This document shows, piece after piece, positions 31,590 to 44,300 of a DNA stretch of 64,000 nt (position 1 is its first letter; the number at the start of each line of letters is the position of its first letter). Made by a program: the position numbers and the translations under genes. The stretch spans positions 1,488,001 through 1,552,000 of the forward strand of contig JAPDOI010000063.1 of assembly GCA_029168955.1 (NCBI GenBank), written 5' to 3'. Source of the DNA: Aplectana chamaeleonis (taxonomy: Eukaryota > Nematoda > Chromadorea > Rhabditida > Cosmocercidae). The notes beneath the pieces are model-generated. The model made no database searches. It had not been told where the DNA came from and was given only the letters and a program-made list of their open reading frames with translations.

Positions 31590-34500
31590 ATATTATCATG
31601 AAAACACCAATCCTTTCGGAGTTGTAGTCCTACTCACAATATAGTTCATTATAAACGACCAATTGAAAAACACTCGCGATCTGCCCTCATGGCTCTCCTT
31701 AATCTATGCATTTTGTGTCAGAATCGTTTAAAATCAAATTCGCACGTTTAGACTACTGTTAAATAATCGACATGGTTGGAGTGTGAAAAAGCATTCACAC
31801 ACTATTTTCTTGAAAGATTTGTTGTCGTATAGCAACGAGCCTGCCATGGGAAGTTTGGTTCCCAAACCCGTTAGGTTGGGCAGGTAACCCGAATCAAGAA
31901 TTCAGCTATGACTCATTTGACAGTAAAGACGCTGCAACACGGCAAATTCAAACACAGTCAATCACTAATATCGATCTGCGTTCATCAATTCTTTTTAGAA
32001 ATAAAATTTGGACTGAATATGTGTGCTGACTCGTGCGATTTTAATCTCTTAAAATCCACAAACACACCAATAATAACTGAGATTGTTTACGACTTTGAGC
32101 GGAGCATAGTAATGTCTTCTCTCCGCACAAGAAAAAAGGACATAATTCTTCTAAAGGAATTTCAGAATAGCTATAAATGACACCGCACATGACGGGAGGG
32201 TATTCAATAGCAAGGTAAAATTATCTCGTTCTCTCATTGTGCCTGTTGGCAAATCGTTCTTATATCACTAAAAAGTTGTTTTTTCATCTTCTGTCGTTGT
32301 GTTACTGTTATGACTCTGGTATTGCTCGGACACTCTCTTGTTACTCACCTTAAAAAATAGACGCTGATGCCATGCGGAACACGGCACGTACCATTAGCTA
32401 TCTCTCCAGCTTACATTTAGAGGCGTATGATAGAATACTTATGCGATCGGCAAGGGAAGCATACAATGTTGTGGAACGGATGGACAACATGTAGCACTTT
32501 CCGATCATTGTGAAAGTAACTGTACGAAGACAGCTGCAACAGGAAGCATGGCTTTTAATTGGCTCTTCTTCTTTAGTGCAGTTCCGGCTTACGTATATAA
32601 TTTAGTGTTCCTCCAACGTCACCCTTCCATAATATCTGAACGCGTTCCAGTCACCTGATACAGTATTGCTTCCTTGTTTCAGAAAATGAAATTGGCGTGA
32701 ATACTGACTACGAGTGCATGGAGTTACCATGTTTTAATTGTAAATTTGAAAATTTGAAATCTTATACGATGGAAAACCACCACCATAACCTTGTTGCTCG
32801 AGAGGGATTCGTGTTGTCGTTTGTCCGTTCTTGCGCATTCAATCATAGCTCCAGAACCCAGACTGATGTTTCAGCACTTATCACACCCTTTTGTAATCTT
32901 GTTGTGATACAACCTGAGACGAGCCTGCCAGCCAAGTGCTTGATAGCTATTGGCCAACCTTTTTGCTCTGCGCAGAGAACGCTTCTAAAAGGGCAAAGGG
33001 CTCAAACTAAGGATGTTAGACATCCTCACAGTAGGCAACTTCTAGGCTTTCATAACTGTACGCGAGCACATGAGCCCTCTCAAGTCAGCAAGTCAGCGAT
33101 GAGGTAGACCACAAAATCTTTGCTAGATAATTGAACATAGATAACAATAATAACAATAATTCACTACGCTGTAGAAGCAGACGCTCGAAAATGAAAACTA
33201 AATAGAGGCTTACGATGTAACATTAGAATGAGACAGTAAAAGTGAAACCAATGATACAAATAAACACAGTCTGGACTATGCCTAATAGGCGAGGATGATT
33301 TTAGACGGCATTCGTTTGAAAGACTGTAGTCTATGACACTCTTTAATGAAATATAGACATATCCAGCACGAACTGGAAATGTATGGGCGCGGATTCCAGC
33401 TTCTTGTAGGTTCTACACGTCGTTGTTACTTCCCCAATGAGTGCCTGTATGGTTTTAGTTCAGTTTAGATACCTGGGATTGTGGGCAAGATACTACAACT
33501 AGTTGCACAAACTTCTGTTGAAGATACTCTACGACATCGCATCTCAGTCATAGCCTGCCATGACCTTGGTGAATGCTGCAAGCTCAGGTATACCTTAGCA
33601 GTCTTGCCCTGTTTTCATGGAAAACACAATGTGGTCTGCGACTTTTAGATGAACAGAAAGCGTGCTGACAATGCTATGATTCTTGCGAAACAACTTCCTC
33701 TACTTTGTTGCAGAAACTAATCATGATGTCTTCAACGGTGTAAAAAGAACAGAAGAAGTGCTGCTACAGCCCCTTGTGTCACATTTGTTCCGAGAAACGT
33801 TGACCCGTCTACTGAGAGCTCATACCTTCAATGGGAAATCGATTGCGGGCGTCGGTCATGGCAAACTATGACTCCTGTTAACGATGTTTAGACGAAATAT
33901 ACCGAATCACTCAAAAGATATCCAGTTAACCAACAAACGCTACGTACGAGATCACATAGCTTCATGTGTGCTCGAATGAAGCTTTTGGATGAGTTGTAAT
34001 TTGAAAGAACAGAAGTGTTTCTGCCAAGGTTTTTGAATAGGGGTATAGCCCTCTTAATGAAGGAGTGAAAACGTCTACAGTTACGATTTGATGATTGATG
34101 GTGGTCTTTAAGAATGTTCTAGTCATTAGCAATCTGCAAGAAGTGAAATGACGAGGTTCAGAACAATCACATCCGGAAAATTGGCAAACAGTGTTCACTC
34201 TTTAATATGCTCGATTAAGCATTTGAAAATTGCAAAGCTGGCTGCCGGATTAATGAAGGATGTGAATTTCATTTTCTTGCATGAATGAACTTTTCAGTCT
34301 CATATTCACTGAGAAAGGCTATGAGGAAGTGTGTCGGCAATGAATGTTTGACGAAAAGCAATAGAATTGACTGAATTTAATTGCCTCATGTCTTAATGTG
34401 GTACACCTGAGAGCAGGCGCTCATTACGTGTAATATAGTATTGTTTTGATTATAATATGGCGGACAAAGGAGTGCAGAACTGGTATTGTCATCATCAAAG

Positions 34501-34794
34501 CTTTCAAAATAAAATCCGTACCGAAACCTTGAACGATCGACGGCACATAAAACCAGCGCGAAAAAACTGTAATGCGCTCTCGCCAACTAAATTTTTCAAA
34601 CAGCAATGTTGCAGGGACGCTATGGAAATGGCAAGACAATTTTTACCATCCAATGGTCAGAGGTAGCTCGAAGAGACAGAATTAGACGAAAAAGCCGTGT
34701 ACTGCGACGTTGTTCTGATTGTCCTGTCGTCCTGAAACGATTAAATGCTTTCTAAATTCTGCTAGTTGAGTATTTTCCAGAACGCAATTTCTTT
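31590..34794. other. no gene recognised
   Basis: AT-rich, mostly unique in this window. A 136-codon open frame at 32697-33107 follows a good acceptor (TTGTTTCAG near 32680) but has no recognisable domain. Other frames at 33683-33871, 33962-34198 and 34386-34666 are unremarkable. Confidence 0.4.
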
Positions 34795-35140
34795 GAACAC
34801 TACCTTACCTTACCTTGCTTTACCTTGATACCTTTATGATTCATCATCATCGACGGTCTCCTCGATGTGGACCACATTCGCTTCAGGATCTTCTGGAAAG
34901 AGCAACGGTCATCCAGTACGGTGAACCCTTCTTCTTGACTGACTTACTGAACGTGTCAGACCAGCGTGTCGCGGGACCACTCGCCGGACCGGTGCATTAC
35001 GTGACCTACTCATATGTGCTTTGTTGACTCGATATGGAACAGGGCATTACAAATGCCAAACTTCTTTCTAATTTCCTGAGTCCTTCTTGACATTGCTTCC
35101 GACGACTTGCCTTCAGAAGACACCTCTTCAGAGCCCTTTG
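34795..35140 (-). pseudogene. RTE-type LINE 3' end, broken
   Basis: On the minus strand the translation contains SRRKQCQEGLRK, then after frameshifts and stops PATRWSDTFSKSV and YWMTVALSRRS followed by SECGPHRGDR. These follow the order of the conserved C-terminus of nematode RTE reverse transcriptase proteins (TRWxDxF, then WMTxA, then GPH). The element ends in a short AAGGT-type tandem tail at 34795-34830, as expected for RTE. It is a 5'-truncated relic. Confidence 0.6.
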
Positions 35141-35339
35141 CGATGTCCTTATTGCGACGTATATCCCCTTCTTGGAATCAAAGAGGAAAGCTCTCAGCTT
35201 ATCGTCAAGAATCTCGTTTATAATTTCCGCGATTGTGCCCAGCGCTTCACGCTGCTGCCACATCTGTTGAAACACTACATAGACAGAAAAACCACGAGAA
35301 AGTGAAAAAAGTATTTATAAAAGTAGAAATATAGAATGC

Positions 35340-35604
35340 GGGAGTGCCTATTTTCACCTGCACTCGCTGCTAGCGTAATGCTCGACGGCTCTGCGCGGTC
35401 TGTTGCGGCTCTCCATCATCCGTTCCCTCCCACTTGCTTTTCCAGCCATCGGCTTTCGCATCACCACCCTCCAATCCCAGTACCATGACACAAATTAACA
35501 TTGAAACAACTAACTCACCGACTCTGAGCATGGTCGCCGTATGACCGGCAATCATGCTCAGAGTCGGTGAGTTAGTTGATTCGATGTTAATTTGTGCCAT
35601 GGTA
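35340..35604. repeat. foldback-family arm with 124-nt hairpin
   Basis: 35340-35480 resembles the outer arm of the 15.9-kb foldback element (CTGCGCGGTCTGT, CGGCTTTCGCATCACC). It leads into a near-perfect hairpin at 35481-35604, with arms containing AACTCACCGACTCTGAGCAT and the inverse around a short GTATGAC-type loop. Confidence 0.7.
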
Positions 35605-35758
35605 TTTGGTGAAGGTTAGTGGATGTGTGAGGCTTTGCACAATCCTTTGCTCTACCTTAAAAACTAGGAAACGTCTTTTCTTTATGAAAACATTGATTTT
35701 GAACATATATCTTTTTATCACAAGGTGTCACAGGGTAGCTGAGTTGAACGTAAAACTC

Positions 35759-35832
35759 AGATGTCAGGCAGGACTCAAACCTGCATTGCACGCTTTCCGG
35801 GCGAAAGTGTTACCAGTACCCCACCGACACCC
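35759..35832 (-). tRNA. degenerate tRNA-like sequence, possible Ser (GGA) pseudo-tRNA
   Basis: 74 nt on the minus strand. GGGTGTC at the 5' end can pair with GACATCT at the 3' end using G-U pairs. A T-arm GCAGG-TTTGAGT-CCTGC is perfect (canonical loop TTCGANT), and D-arm sequence GGTACTGGTAA is present. The anticodon loop can be drawn as CCGGAAA, giving GGA, but base 33 is C instead of T, the stem has a mismatch, and the class II long variable arm of a serine tRNA is missing. It is probably a tRNA pseudogene or a tRNA-derived repeat. Confidence 0.45.
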
Positions 35833-35904
35833 CGCTCTGCATCAATCAGCTACTCAAATTGCAATTTGCTTCAAATCAATAGACCGTTAACTTACAACTC
35901 TGAC

Positions 35905-36552
35905 AACGCGTAGCTAGATGCCTCCGAGGGCGCGGCCTGAAACGCCGCCCCATTCCATGTAGCGAGAATTTAAGGGTTTTAGCTACGATAGCTAAAACCC
36001 GCATATTCTTGTGTCATTCGAACCATTGCTCTCTCTGACGCTAAACCCGTTGTAGCGAAAATCTACGGATTTCGCGGCAGCCTGTGTTGAGGTGCAATGT
36101 TAAACCCGCACTGGCTAGGCGGAACGCAGGTATGCCGTTCAAGCAGTGTTGGCCCAGTCAATCCACGGATAACTTGACACTCTGTGGGTGGTCGCGGAGG
36201 GTGACCCCGTGTCGCTCTCTGGAAGACCTTGCAAGGGATAATTTTGGCCGCTGGTATGCTGCAGGCCGTGAGTAAGAAACGGCGATTTGGTCTATCGCAG
36301 CTGTAATAGCCTTTTTAAAACAGATCAAGACTGGGTGGGTCGATCGACCGAATGCTGCAACGAGAATAGGCGCGGAATATACGGGTGCTGTAGCGAGAAT
36401 TTACGTAGAATATGCGGGCGCTGTAGCTAAAATTTCACCAACTGAGGCTAAACTTTCCGTAATTTACGTAAATTCTCGTGTCAAAATTAGACTAGATGCC
36501 TCCGAGACCCTGGGCATCTCTGGTTTCCGTGTGAGGCATTTAGCTACGCGTT
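35905..36552. mobile_element. TIR element with ACGCGTAGCTA ends, 648 bp
   Basis: The left end is AACGCGTAGCTAGATGCCT and the right end is the inverse with one change (AGGCATTTAGCTACGCGTT). The interior repeats TGTAGCGAGAATTTA and TGTAGCTAAAATTT words. I see no target duplication. It is non-coding. Confidence 0.6.
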
Positions 36553-36589
36553 GGCGGAGAACAAGACAGGATGGCACTCAAATTATAGA

Positions 36590-36950
36590 CGAAACAACTG
36601 AAGACGGCGAGCGACAAAAAACTCACAGCTGTTGAGCATGATCGCCTTTCATACGGAAGATCGGACAGTCTTTATGCGAAGGTCGATGGTTGGCACATGG
36701 GGTGGGAGAGAATATATGGGAGAGGGCCGCCACAGACCGCGACGCAGTGATGCATTACGGTAGCTCAAAGGGCGGGTGGACGGGGGTTCTTAGAGTTCCA
36801 CCGCGAGTCGGCGCGATTCCATGACACATATGCGAATGGACGAGCGGCGCGTTATTGATCGATGCCCACAGAAAACACCTCATCGCGACGCGCTGCGATG
36901 GTACTTTAAAATAGGCCAAAAGGGGAGCTTGCACACGTCGGAATAAAACC
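36590..36950. repeat. partial copy of the foldback-element arm
   Basis: CGAAACAACTGAAGACGGC, GAGCATGATCGCC, CATGGGGTGGG, CCACAGACCGCG and GGAGCTTGCACAC occur in the same order as in 16510-16740. Together with 35340-35604 it may be one foldback copy split by the intervening 1 kb. Confidence 0.6.
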
Positions 36951-37883
36951 ACCATAAGTGACGAGTGATGGTGAGACAATACCAATGGCAGAAAGCGCCT
37001 CGAGGGCAGAAGCCACCACAAACATTAAATTACAGATTTCAGTCAACTGGTCGCATCGCCTGCTGTCGTTGGAGCGCTTTGTGCTATCACAACCGCGGAA
37101 TAACATCTTTTTACGGATCATCATCTCGCTTCAGAAAGGGCTTCACTCTTTTTTTCTTGAAGTACTCGCGTCATACTTGAATTCATTGGAAGAAAAATTC
37201 ACGGTAACAGATTGCATTATCGATGAATTGTAGGGTACTTATGGTGCGGTTAAGTGTCTTATGGATAGTTTTAACTATGCTATCCACCTCGTTTCCGAGA
37301 TTAACCTCACTTCCGCACTTGTATACAGCGGGAATCTTCAAGTATGCATCGGCGCAACCTTGCGACATTGCTATCTAAGATGGTATTTGACTACTTGAGT
37401 CAAGGACCAAGTATACCTGGTTCTGGTCAGCGGCTGTAAGTTTTAAACATGTCAGGGCCACTCTACAACGTAGTAATTATTTCTACATGATTCCAGGTGT
37501 CCTATTCGAATCCGATATGGGGCGGAAAATATCATATTGTAGGACTGAAGAACGGAGATCTACAATTTGAACATGGAGTTTTCATTTGAAACACTCAAAA
37601 CTTTTTCATTGACTGAACCGAATCTTCTGAACTCCTGCTCCTAGGGTTTTCAGCACTCCTGTTAACATTGGTGAAGCTCCCGCATCGCACTTGAGACTTG
37701 GTTCACTGGATGCGGAAACAAGGGTAAACCTATAATTTAGCAGCGCACCGTATACCTCACATTCCGAGCCTCAGCACTGTCAACTAACTCTCTCTCTCTC
37801 TTATCATTTTTAATCCTTTAGTGCAACCGATTCTTTCGACGGAACCACAATTACACCACAATGTTTGTATGAAGTCGTCGAAA
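36951..37883. other. no gene recognised
   Basis: Short unsupported frames only. There is a run of TC dinucleotides near 37790. Confidence 0.4.
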
Positions 37884-38015
37884 ATTTCAGGGCGGGATCA
37901 TACTTCCCGCGGCCAGCGGCAGGCCTATTGATTTTTAATCGATATGGATGGTTAACATTGCGTCGTGTCGATCGTCGCTGGAAATATGATCCCGGTCTGT
38001 AATGAATGGAAGGAG
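37884..38015. repeat. fragment of the GCGAC-rich element
   Basis: GGGATCATACTTCCCGCGGC, ATATGGATGGTTAACATTGC and GTCGATCGTCGCTGG match in order the right half of the element at 46237-46583. The terminal inverted repeats are missing. Confidence 0.6.
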
Positions 38016-38300
38016 CAGCGGAGGTAGATTGTCGCCCGCGATTGAAAGCCGCTGAGCGGTGCTGTGTCGAAGCACGGTCCGCCGCAGTGATCACGCCTCG
38101 TCTGTTCGCTCAACTATTTTCAGCAAACGGATTTTGCCTGTATAACCAGAAACACTAATATGTGAATACCTACGCTGTCATGAACATTTATCCAGCAAGC
38201 GCCCACAGAAAGAAACAAACATATGTAGCGGTCGAAGTAATATTTCATACAAAAGAAAAACAGAAGCAGGATGGGCTGGTGATAATGTGAATGTCCTTCG

Positions 38301-41300
38301 TCAATCATAGACGTGTGAACAATGTCGCTCCATCATGATTGGCGCTTGAGAAACCTGTGCTGTATTAACTACCGATACTGAACTCGCTCGCCATGGTTGA
38401 ATACAACTTCGCCAAATTTCGCGGTTAAAGCAAATCGAAACCAATCTGCAACATCAGATATAACTTCTCCAACCTTACGCAACTTTGAGAACAGATTAGT
38501 TCTATTGGGCAAGGGAAAATTTTTAGCATCTTGCTACCAGAATGCAACCCCATATATTGATCGCACTTATCAAAGAATGATCTTACTTACCCTCCGCTTG
38601 CGTGAGCCAGTTCCCATGTAGTTGCAGTAGTAATGGCCGCAAGGACACCACTCATTGGACGAGCGATAACGTGAGAGCAAAATAGTGTGAAGCAGTAGAT
38701 GAGACTCACAATAAAACCCTTAAGAAGTTCAAAAACAAGTCATTCAAAGGAATCGCATCTTTAACTCGTGTTCAATTTAGAAAAGCGAACCTGCAGGAAA
38801 AACATCAATCCTCGTCGTCGTCTTGCCGCGATAAATGGGGATTGCTTTAGCGCATTAGCACCATGTAGTTTCTTAAATAGAGACTAAATAAAGTATTTGT
38901 TTTGACTACAGTCCTGACTCGTTCAATAGACAGACTACACAACAGCATAGAAAGTTATGATATGATTTTTTCAATGTATAGATGTTTTAATTAGGACGCT
39001 CAGGATCTGATGAAGTTATGTGAGATTTTGGCGAAGGTACCAGAAATCCTGCATTTGTTGAACGACCAACTGAGGATGGTCGGGCATGGACACTTTAGCT
39101 GCTAAGAGAGTCGGGGGTCCTAATCGGCCACAATAGGTGTTCGATTCGACTACTAAGCGGTTGGGCGACGATACGGCCACTTTACTTCCTGTGCGCCATG
39201 AGGCCTAAATCGCTGTCCAAGTGAGAAGCACGTGCCGCCAATCATAGCCGTTTCACTCGGCCACGATACGCTTCTGATTCGACTACGATAAGTTTGGACG
39301 ACGAATGAGCCACAGTGCCCATGATTGAACACGTTGATCGATCACTCCACGATTGGCCAGGCGCATATTAGCAGCACAGCACGTGTAAAAGGGGCGCCAT
39401 TCCATATTGAGCGCAGTCCGCCTTTTGGGGCTGCTCCTGAAAGTTGACTACGAGTCACTTTCTGGACGATTTTTGAAGCGTTCATGGGTCTCCCCACCCC
39501 CGATCCTCAGCAAGGTAAGTTCCATCGCTGTTGACCGTGGAGAGGGTGATGTCCCTGTCGCGGACTGCTGTGGGGATGATACCCAGCTGTGAGCCGTGAC
39601 TAGGACCGTATCCTTGTTGGGGAAGACCCGTTCCCATCGAAGGAATGGGAGCCTGCCCCCAGCGCCACGTAGTCCTATCGCTTAGGCCACGTGCTGCTGC
39701 GTGGGTAACGGGGGCGCGGCAAGGTTCTCTCTCTCTCTGCGCCGCGTAGTCCTATCGGACAGGCCAAGTGCTCCTCGGAGCAGCACGTGCTGCTGCAAAA
39801 GTTCCTTTCAACTCGACCAGGTACCCGATCATAAAGCCTATCGTGGCCGAATCGGACCCCCCGCCTCTCTGAGTGCTTCATTGTACTGAGCAATGAGCGT
39901 CATGCCATAACACCTATTTTTTCAGGTTTGAGCCTTAATTTCCCATTCGGTTTCTATCTGCTCTAAAAATGAGACATCGCTGAGTTGTACAATTTGAGTT
40001 CAACTTCACAGAGCGTAGACGCGTACCGAATAAATTTTACGTAGTTTGAATAGCGTAATTGTATCAATTGCGACTACTACGCCAAACAATGTAACACTAT
40101 ATCCGAGATTCATATAGTCTGATAGAAAAGAACCACAAGGTGAATCCGTGAATCTCCACGTGAGTCTGTCTTCGTCGAAGTAGTGGTTGCATTCAGCTGA
40201 AAAAATCAGCATGAACCTTTCAAGTGTATTAGTAAGTTTGCTTGGGATTTCCGTTAGATTTCATGAATCATTTTACAATCATTGCAGGCGTGAGTGAGAG
40301 CGTCAATAATAAGTGCACACGTTTTTGTTGAAAAAAAGAATGAAAGCTAAGTCGAGGCATAAACAAACGAAAAAAGCTCTTCCGAACAACGCAATGATCT
40401 TGGTTATACCATTAGTAACTGCACAAGGAACTCGATATTGCTTACGTGGTGCTCCAAGAATATTGACGCATGAATTACCTTCCACTTCACAAAGGTTCGT
40501 GATGGTACCGTTTTTAGGATTATAAGTTTTTGAGCTTCTTTTAAATCTTAGCTTCTTAGATCCGTGTTTTCCTCCTTGTTATTCTGCTGATATTAATTTT
40601 CAAGATAATAGGATCAAGGCTAAACGAAAGCGCTGCGCTGTCATCGCGGCACAAATTTTTAAACACACGTAGACACACATCGCCGATTGGCCCGAAACTC
40701 TCCAATACGCAGTCAACCGCTTTCTTCAGCTCGGTATGATCTCTTTCAGTTACTTAGACAGTCAGGGCGGTCGGGGAGGGGGGTACTAAATCGGCACAAT
40801 AGCTATAGTACTCCAGACCAAATGCTGGCCTACTACCTCTCAGTATCGACAGCCTGTTCTACAAGAAGGGAAAGCATCTGGACTGCCACCCTCTTTTCCG
40901 TTGTTGGGTGTGATCTTTGTCACGGCCAGCAGCAAGGAGGCCAACCTCGCCGCGGTCCGCAACAAGAACATCGTCTTCGCCACTGTTCACAACGAGGAAG
41001 CTTTCCTCGACATTAGCAGTGGAAAAGATCCTCTCAGCGTTCAAAATTGACGTCTGGAAAGTGACCCAAAGTCACCTTCTCGGATCGGCCTCAAACGGCC
41101 AACAGTCCCCTCAGCGAGACTGGCTGCCTCATATACCCGCTGCCGCCGTACAAAAGGATGCTGCAATACTCAGCGGTATCAGACAAATCTGGTATCAGAC
41201 AAATCAAGGGAGGAGAGTGTCAGTAGACACTAAAAGAGGGGGCTCGCTATTTCACGCGTGCCATTGTAAACAAAGGGGTTGTATGCCAGCACAAGCGGCA

Positions 41301-44300
41301 GGAGCTCCTGCTATTTGGCAGCGGGGTGCTGCTAATCAAATTGTGCCGGAGTACTAACGCTATTGTGCCGACATACTGCCCCCGACTTTCTGAGTAGTAG
41401 AGGCATAAATGTTTGCATGTCTAAGGTTGTCAATAAGAGTCGCGTCCGAGCCAACCGCAAAATAAGAGTCGCGTCCGAGCCAACCGCAAAGGTAATCGAA
41501 GAAACCAATATGTGCTTGACTATCAATGAGGTGGACGGGTAAAAAAGGATTTTGTGGTTGACAATCATGTAGAGTCAAGAGGAAACCGAAGCTTTGCTAA
41601 TTTTATGAAAAGTAAAACATTCTGCTGTCCGCCGTCAAGAAGCTGAAAAGAGACAAGAAAAGTAGGTAGCTCCTGCAAAGTTGCAGTGAAATTACCATTG
41701 CTCCATAGACTTTCCAGATAAAGGAACTTTTTGCTGTGAAGTCGATTGTGAATTTAAAAAAACAGATGGATGTCAGAAGCGCTGAAGAGGTCTCACCGCG
41801 AAAAAATACTAGAGAACGACCAATTCGACTTCTTTGATGATTTTGGGAGGCATCAGTAGTGGCGGCGAAAATCCGCAGCTTTTCGTGGATTCTGATTTTG
41901 AAGTCACCAAGAGTGGTCGCAAAAAAACCTCTCAACTCGGTATAAAACGTTACTGCTCTGTACTCCACCGCGAAATTCTTTTAAGAATTTTGTCGACACG
42001 AGCTTCCAGACATTATCGCGAGCACAGATTGGACGACTTGCTCGCCAAATCTGCTAGCACTCGGCTTGCCTTTGGGGTCAGCGATCCAGTTTGAGGTCAG
42101 AGGTCTTACAGAGGGACTTACACACACATTTGGGCTCATGGAAAGCTGCATTTGAGAAAGCTTTGGATGAAATGGGTTACGACTACCTTGGTCACCACTT
42201 CGACGACTTTAAGAGAAGACTTTGAGCCTGTATTCGAGCAGATGACGAATATTTTAGATATAGCCTTTATTCCGCTTTAAAGTATTAGTATGAATAGACG
42301 TATCAAAATTTGTTTTTTTTTATAAATTTCGTTTTGGTGTTAATAAACGCTTCAAGATCTGTGCGTCAATAATTATGGAACACTTTGTAGATAAAAACTT
42401 GTGATACCCTGCATGAGCCCCAGAGCTCTCAGTGAGGGCAGCAGCGAATGTGTGCATCTATTCGATAGAAACGACAGCTCCCAAGACCAATGAAAGCGTT
42501 CTTTATAGTGAGCATGAAGTTCCTCGTCAGAGAAGTGTATTCAGTGTAAAAACCCACGGTGGAAATAGATGGCGAAATATGCCAAACTAACAATAATTAT
42601 GAAGGATATTATATACACTGTATTACGGAGTGTGAAATAGATTCGGTAGAAATTCGGAAAAGAAATCGCAGCAAATCTATTGATTGATATGAACAGAATA
42701 GAATGATATGCGGTCCATTGGAAAAGAAGTCCGACTTGTCCGACTGTATTGTTGATCACGTCCCAGTTATCCGGTTGGCCGCTGAAAACTTACAGAACTA
42801 TATTTTTTCTCTTTCTGTCCATTAAAATTCATCCCGAGCCCTCTAAATAGGTGTGATGTATTCTATATCAGTATAAAGTTCACAAGCATATTGCCGAATC
42901 AATGGTGGTGCGCGCGAAGCGCCCACCAGATTACACATGTTTGGAATGCTTGTTTCTTGAGTGAGAGGGGCACAGACATGCTGCAGAGAATATTATCGAA
43001 TTTCTTGAATGAGATCCTGTTTGGAATCGTTGGGCGATCTCCTTAGACTGCTGAAGTGGGAATGGGAGATGACAACCATTTTGTCTCGCATGATTTCCGA
43101 AGAAGAACGATTTCCCATCAATGGTGATCGGTTGCCTGGATGAAGAGCAATTCTTCAGCAGAGTACATTTTTCCGGGATAAGCTGACGTCCGAGTCCTGC
43201 CGAGGCTTCCATAGGTAATCGTAACGTCTTCTCCGGCATCGCTTCAGTAGAAGCCATCTATGCTACGTAGTCTGCATACTCTAAGGCCATTGTTATACCA
43301 GAAGTTTGCGACCGCGACAGGTGCGGTCAACTGTTACGAATCGTGCCGGGACCAGGCCTACACAGTAGAAAAACACAGTAGACTGTCGCAAGAGCAGATT
43401 GCAGCACCTGTCGCGGTCGCTGGTTCGAAAGGGGTGTTATGCCTGAAATGTGGAAACCGTGCGGTAATCGGTCGCTGTCGCGGCTGTCCGTCGCAGTGCA
43501 TTGCCCTGCGACGGGTGTCAGCGACAGCGACCCAGCCAAATCCGGTATCGTGCCGGGTGTTTCTTGGCCCTGAGCGACAGCGACGGCTGGCCCTCAACGA
43601 CAGCGACGTAGCAGTGCTCTGCGACCGCGACAGGCCTGTAGTGGGGTATAACAATGACCTAAGCTTCGTGGAAACTCACCTCCAACGTTCAGTTAACAGT
43701 TGCCCCTATTGACAGGGTCAATGTCCATTTGTAAACTTACGTTTCAAAGATTGGAGCTCATGATGTCTCTTGAAGCAACAGCTTCACATACCCGAATCAC
43801 TCAAGACCCCATCGCCCCGCCTCATGTTATCGAGAAGTGTGGTGAGTAAAGGGGCGATATAGACTTGGCTAGGACAAGTTGTTCTGCCGAAAGGTGATCA
43901 GGTCCAGGGGATCTTCCGAGACGCAACTGGGAAGGGGCGAGTTTGGCCTCAAATGTACTGAAAGGCGGGAGGATATAAAGGGAGGCGGTTATTCTGAGGA
44001 GGAAATCAACAGACGACTCGTACAAAGCATTGTAAAAGGACGAAACTTTATAAGTGTAACGATATTCTCATATATTGTTGCGCGATCCCAAAGAGGGATC
44101 GTCATGAACTACCACAGTGCAAGTTTTACTCTAACTGTTTTCGTTTTTGACCTTCCAGCTTTTCACGTGTTCGTTTTCTCTAAGGCTTAGACAGAAATCA
44201 TGGCAAGTTACACAATTCAGCACACCTGTCAGACGCCTGACAATTCTTTGGTATTTGATCGCAATATCTAAACGTCAGCAGTGCACTTCTTGGGGTTTGT

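Noticed and set aside
37500..37520. TTCGAATCC resembling a tRNA B box
   Set aside because: The 60 bases before it cannot form D and anticodon arms, and there is no acceptor pairing.
43260..43712. 150-codon frame
   Set aside because: It lies almost wholly in the GCGAC-rich MITE. Its composition follows the repeat and the opposite strand is also open.
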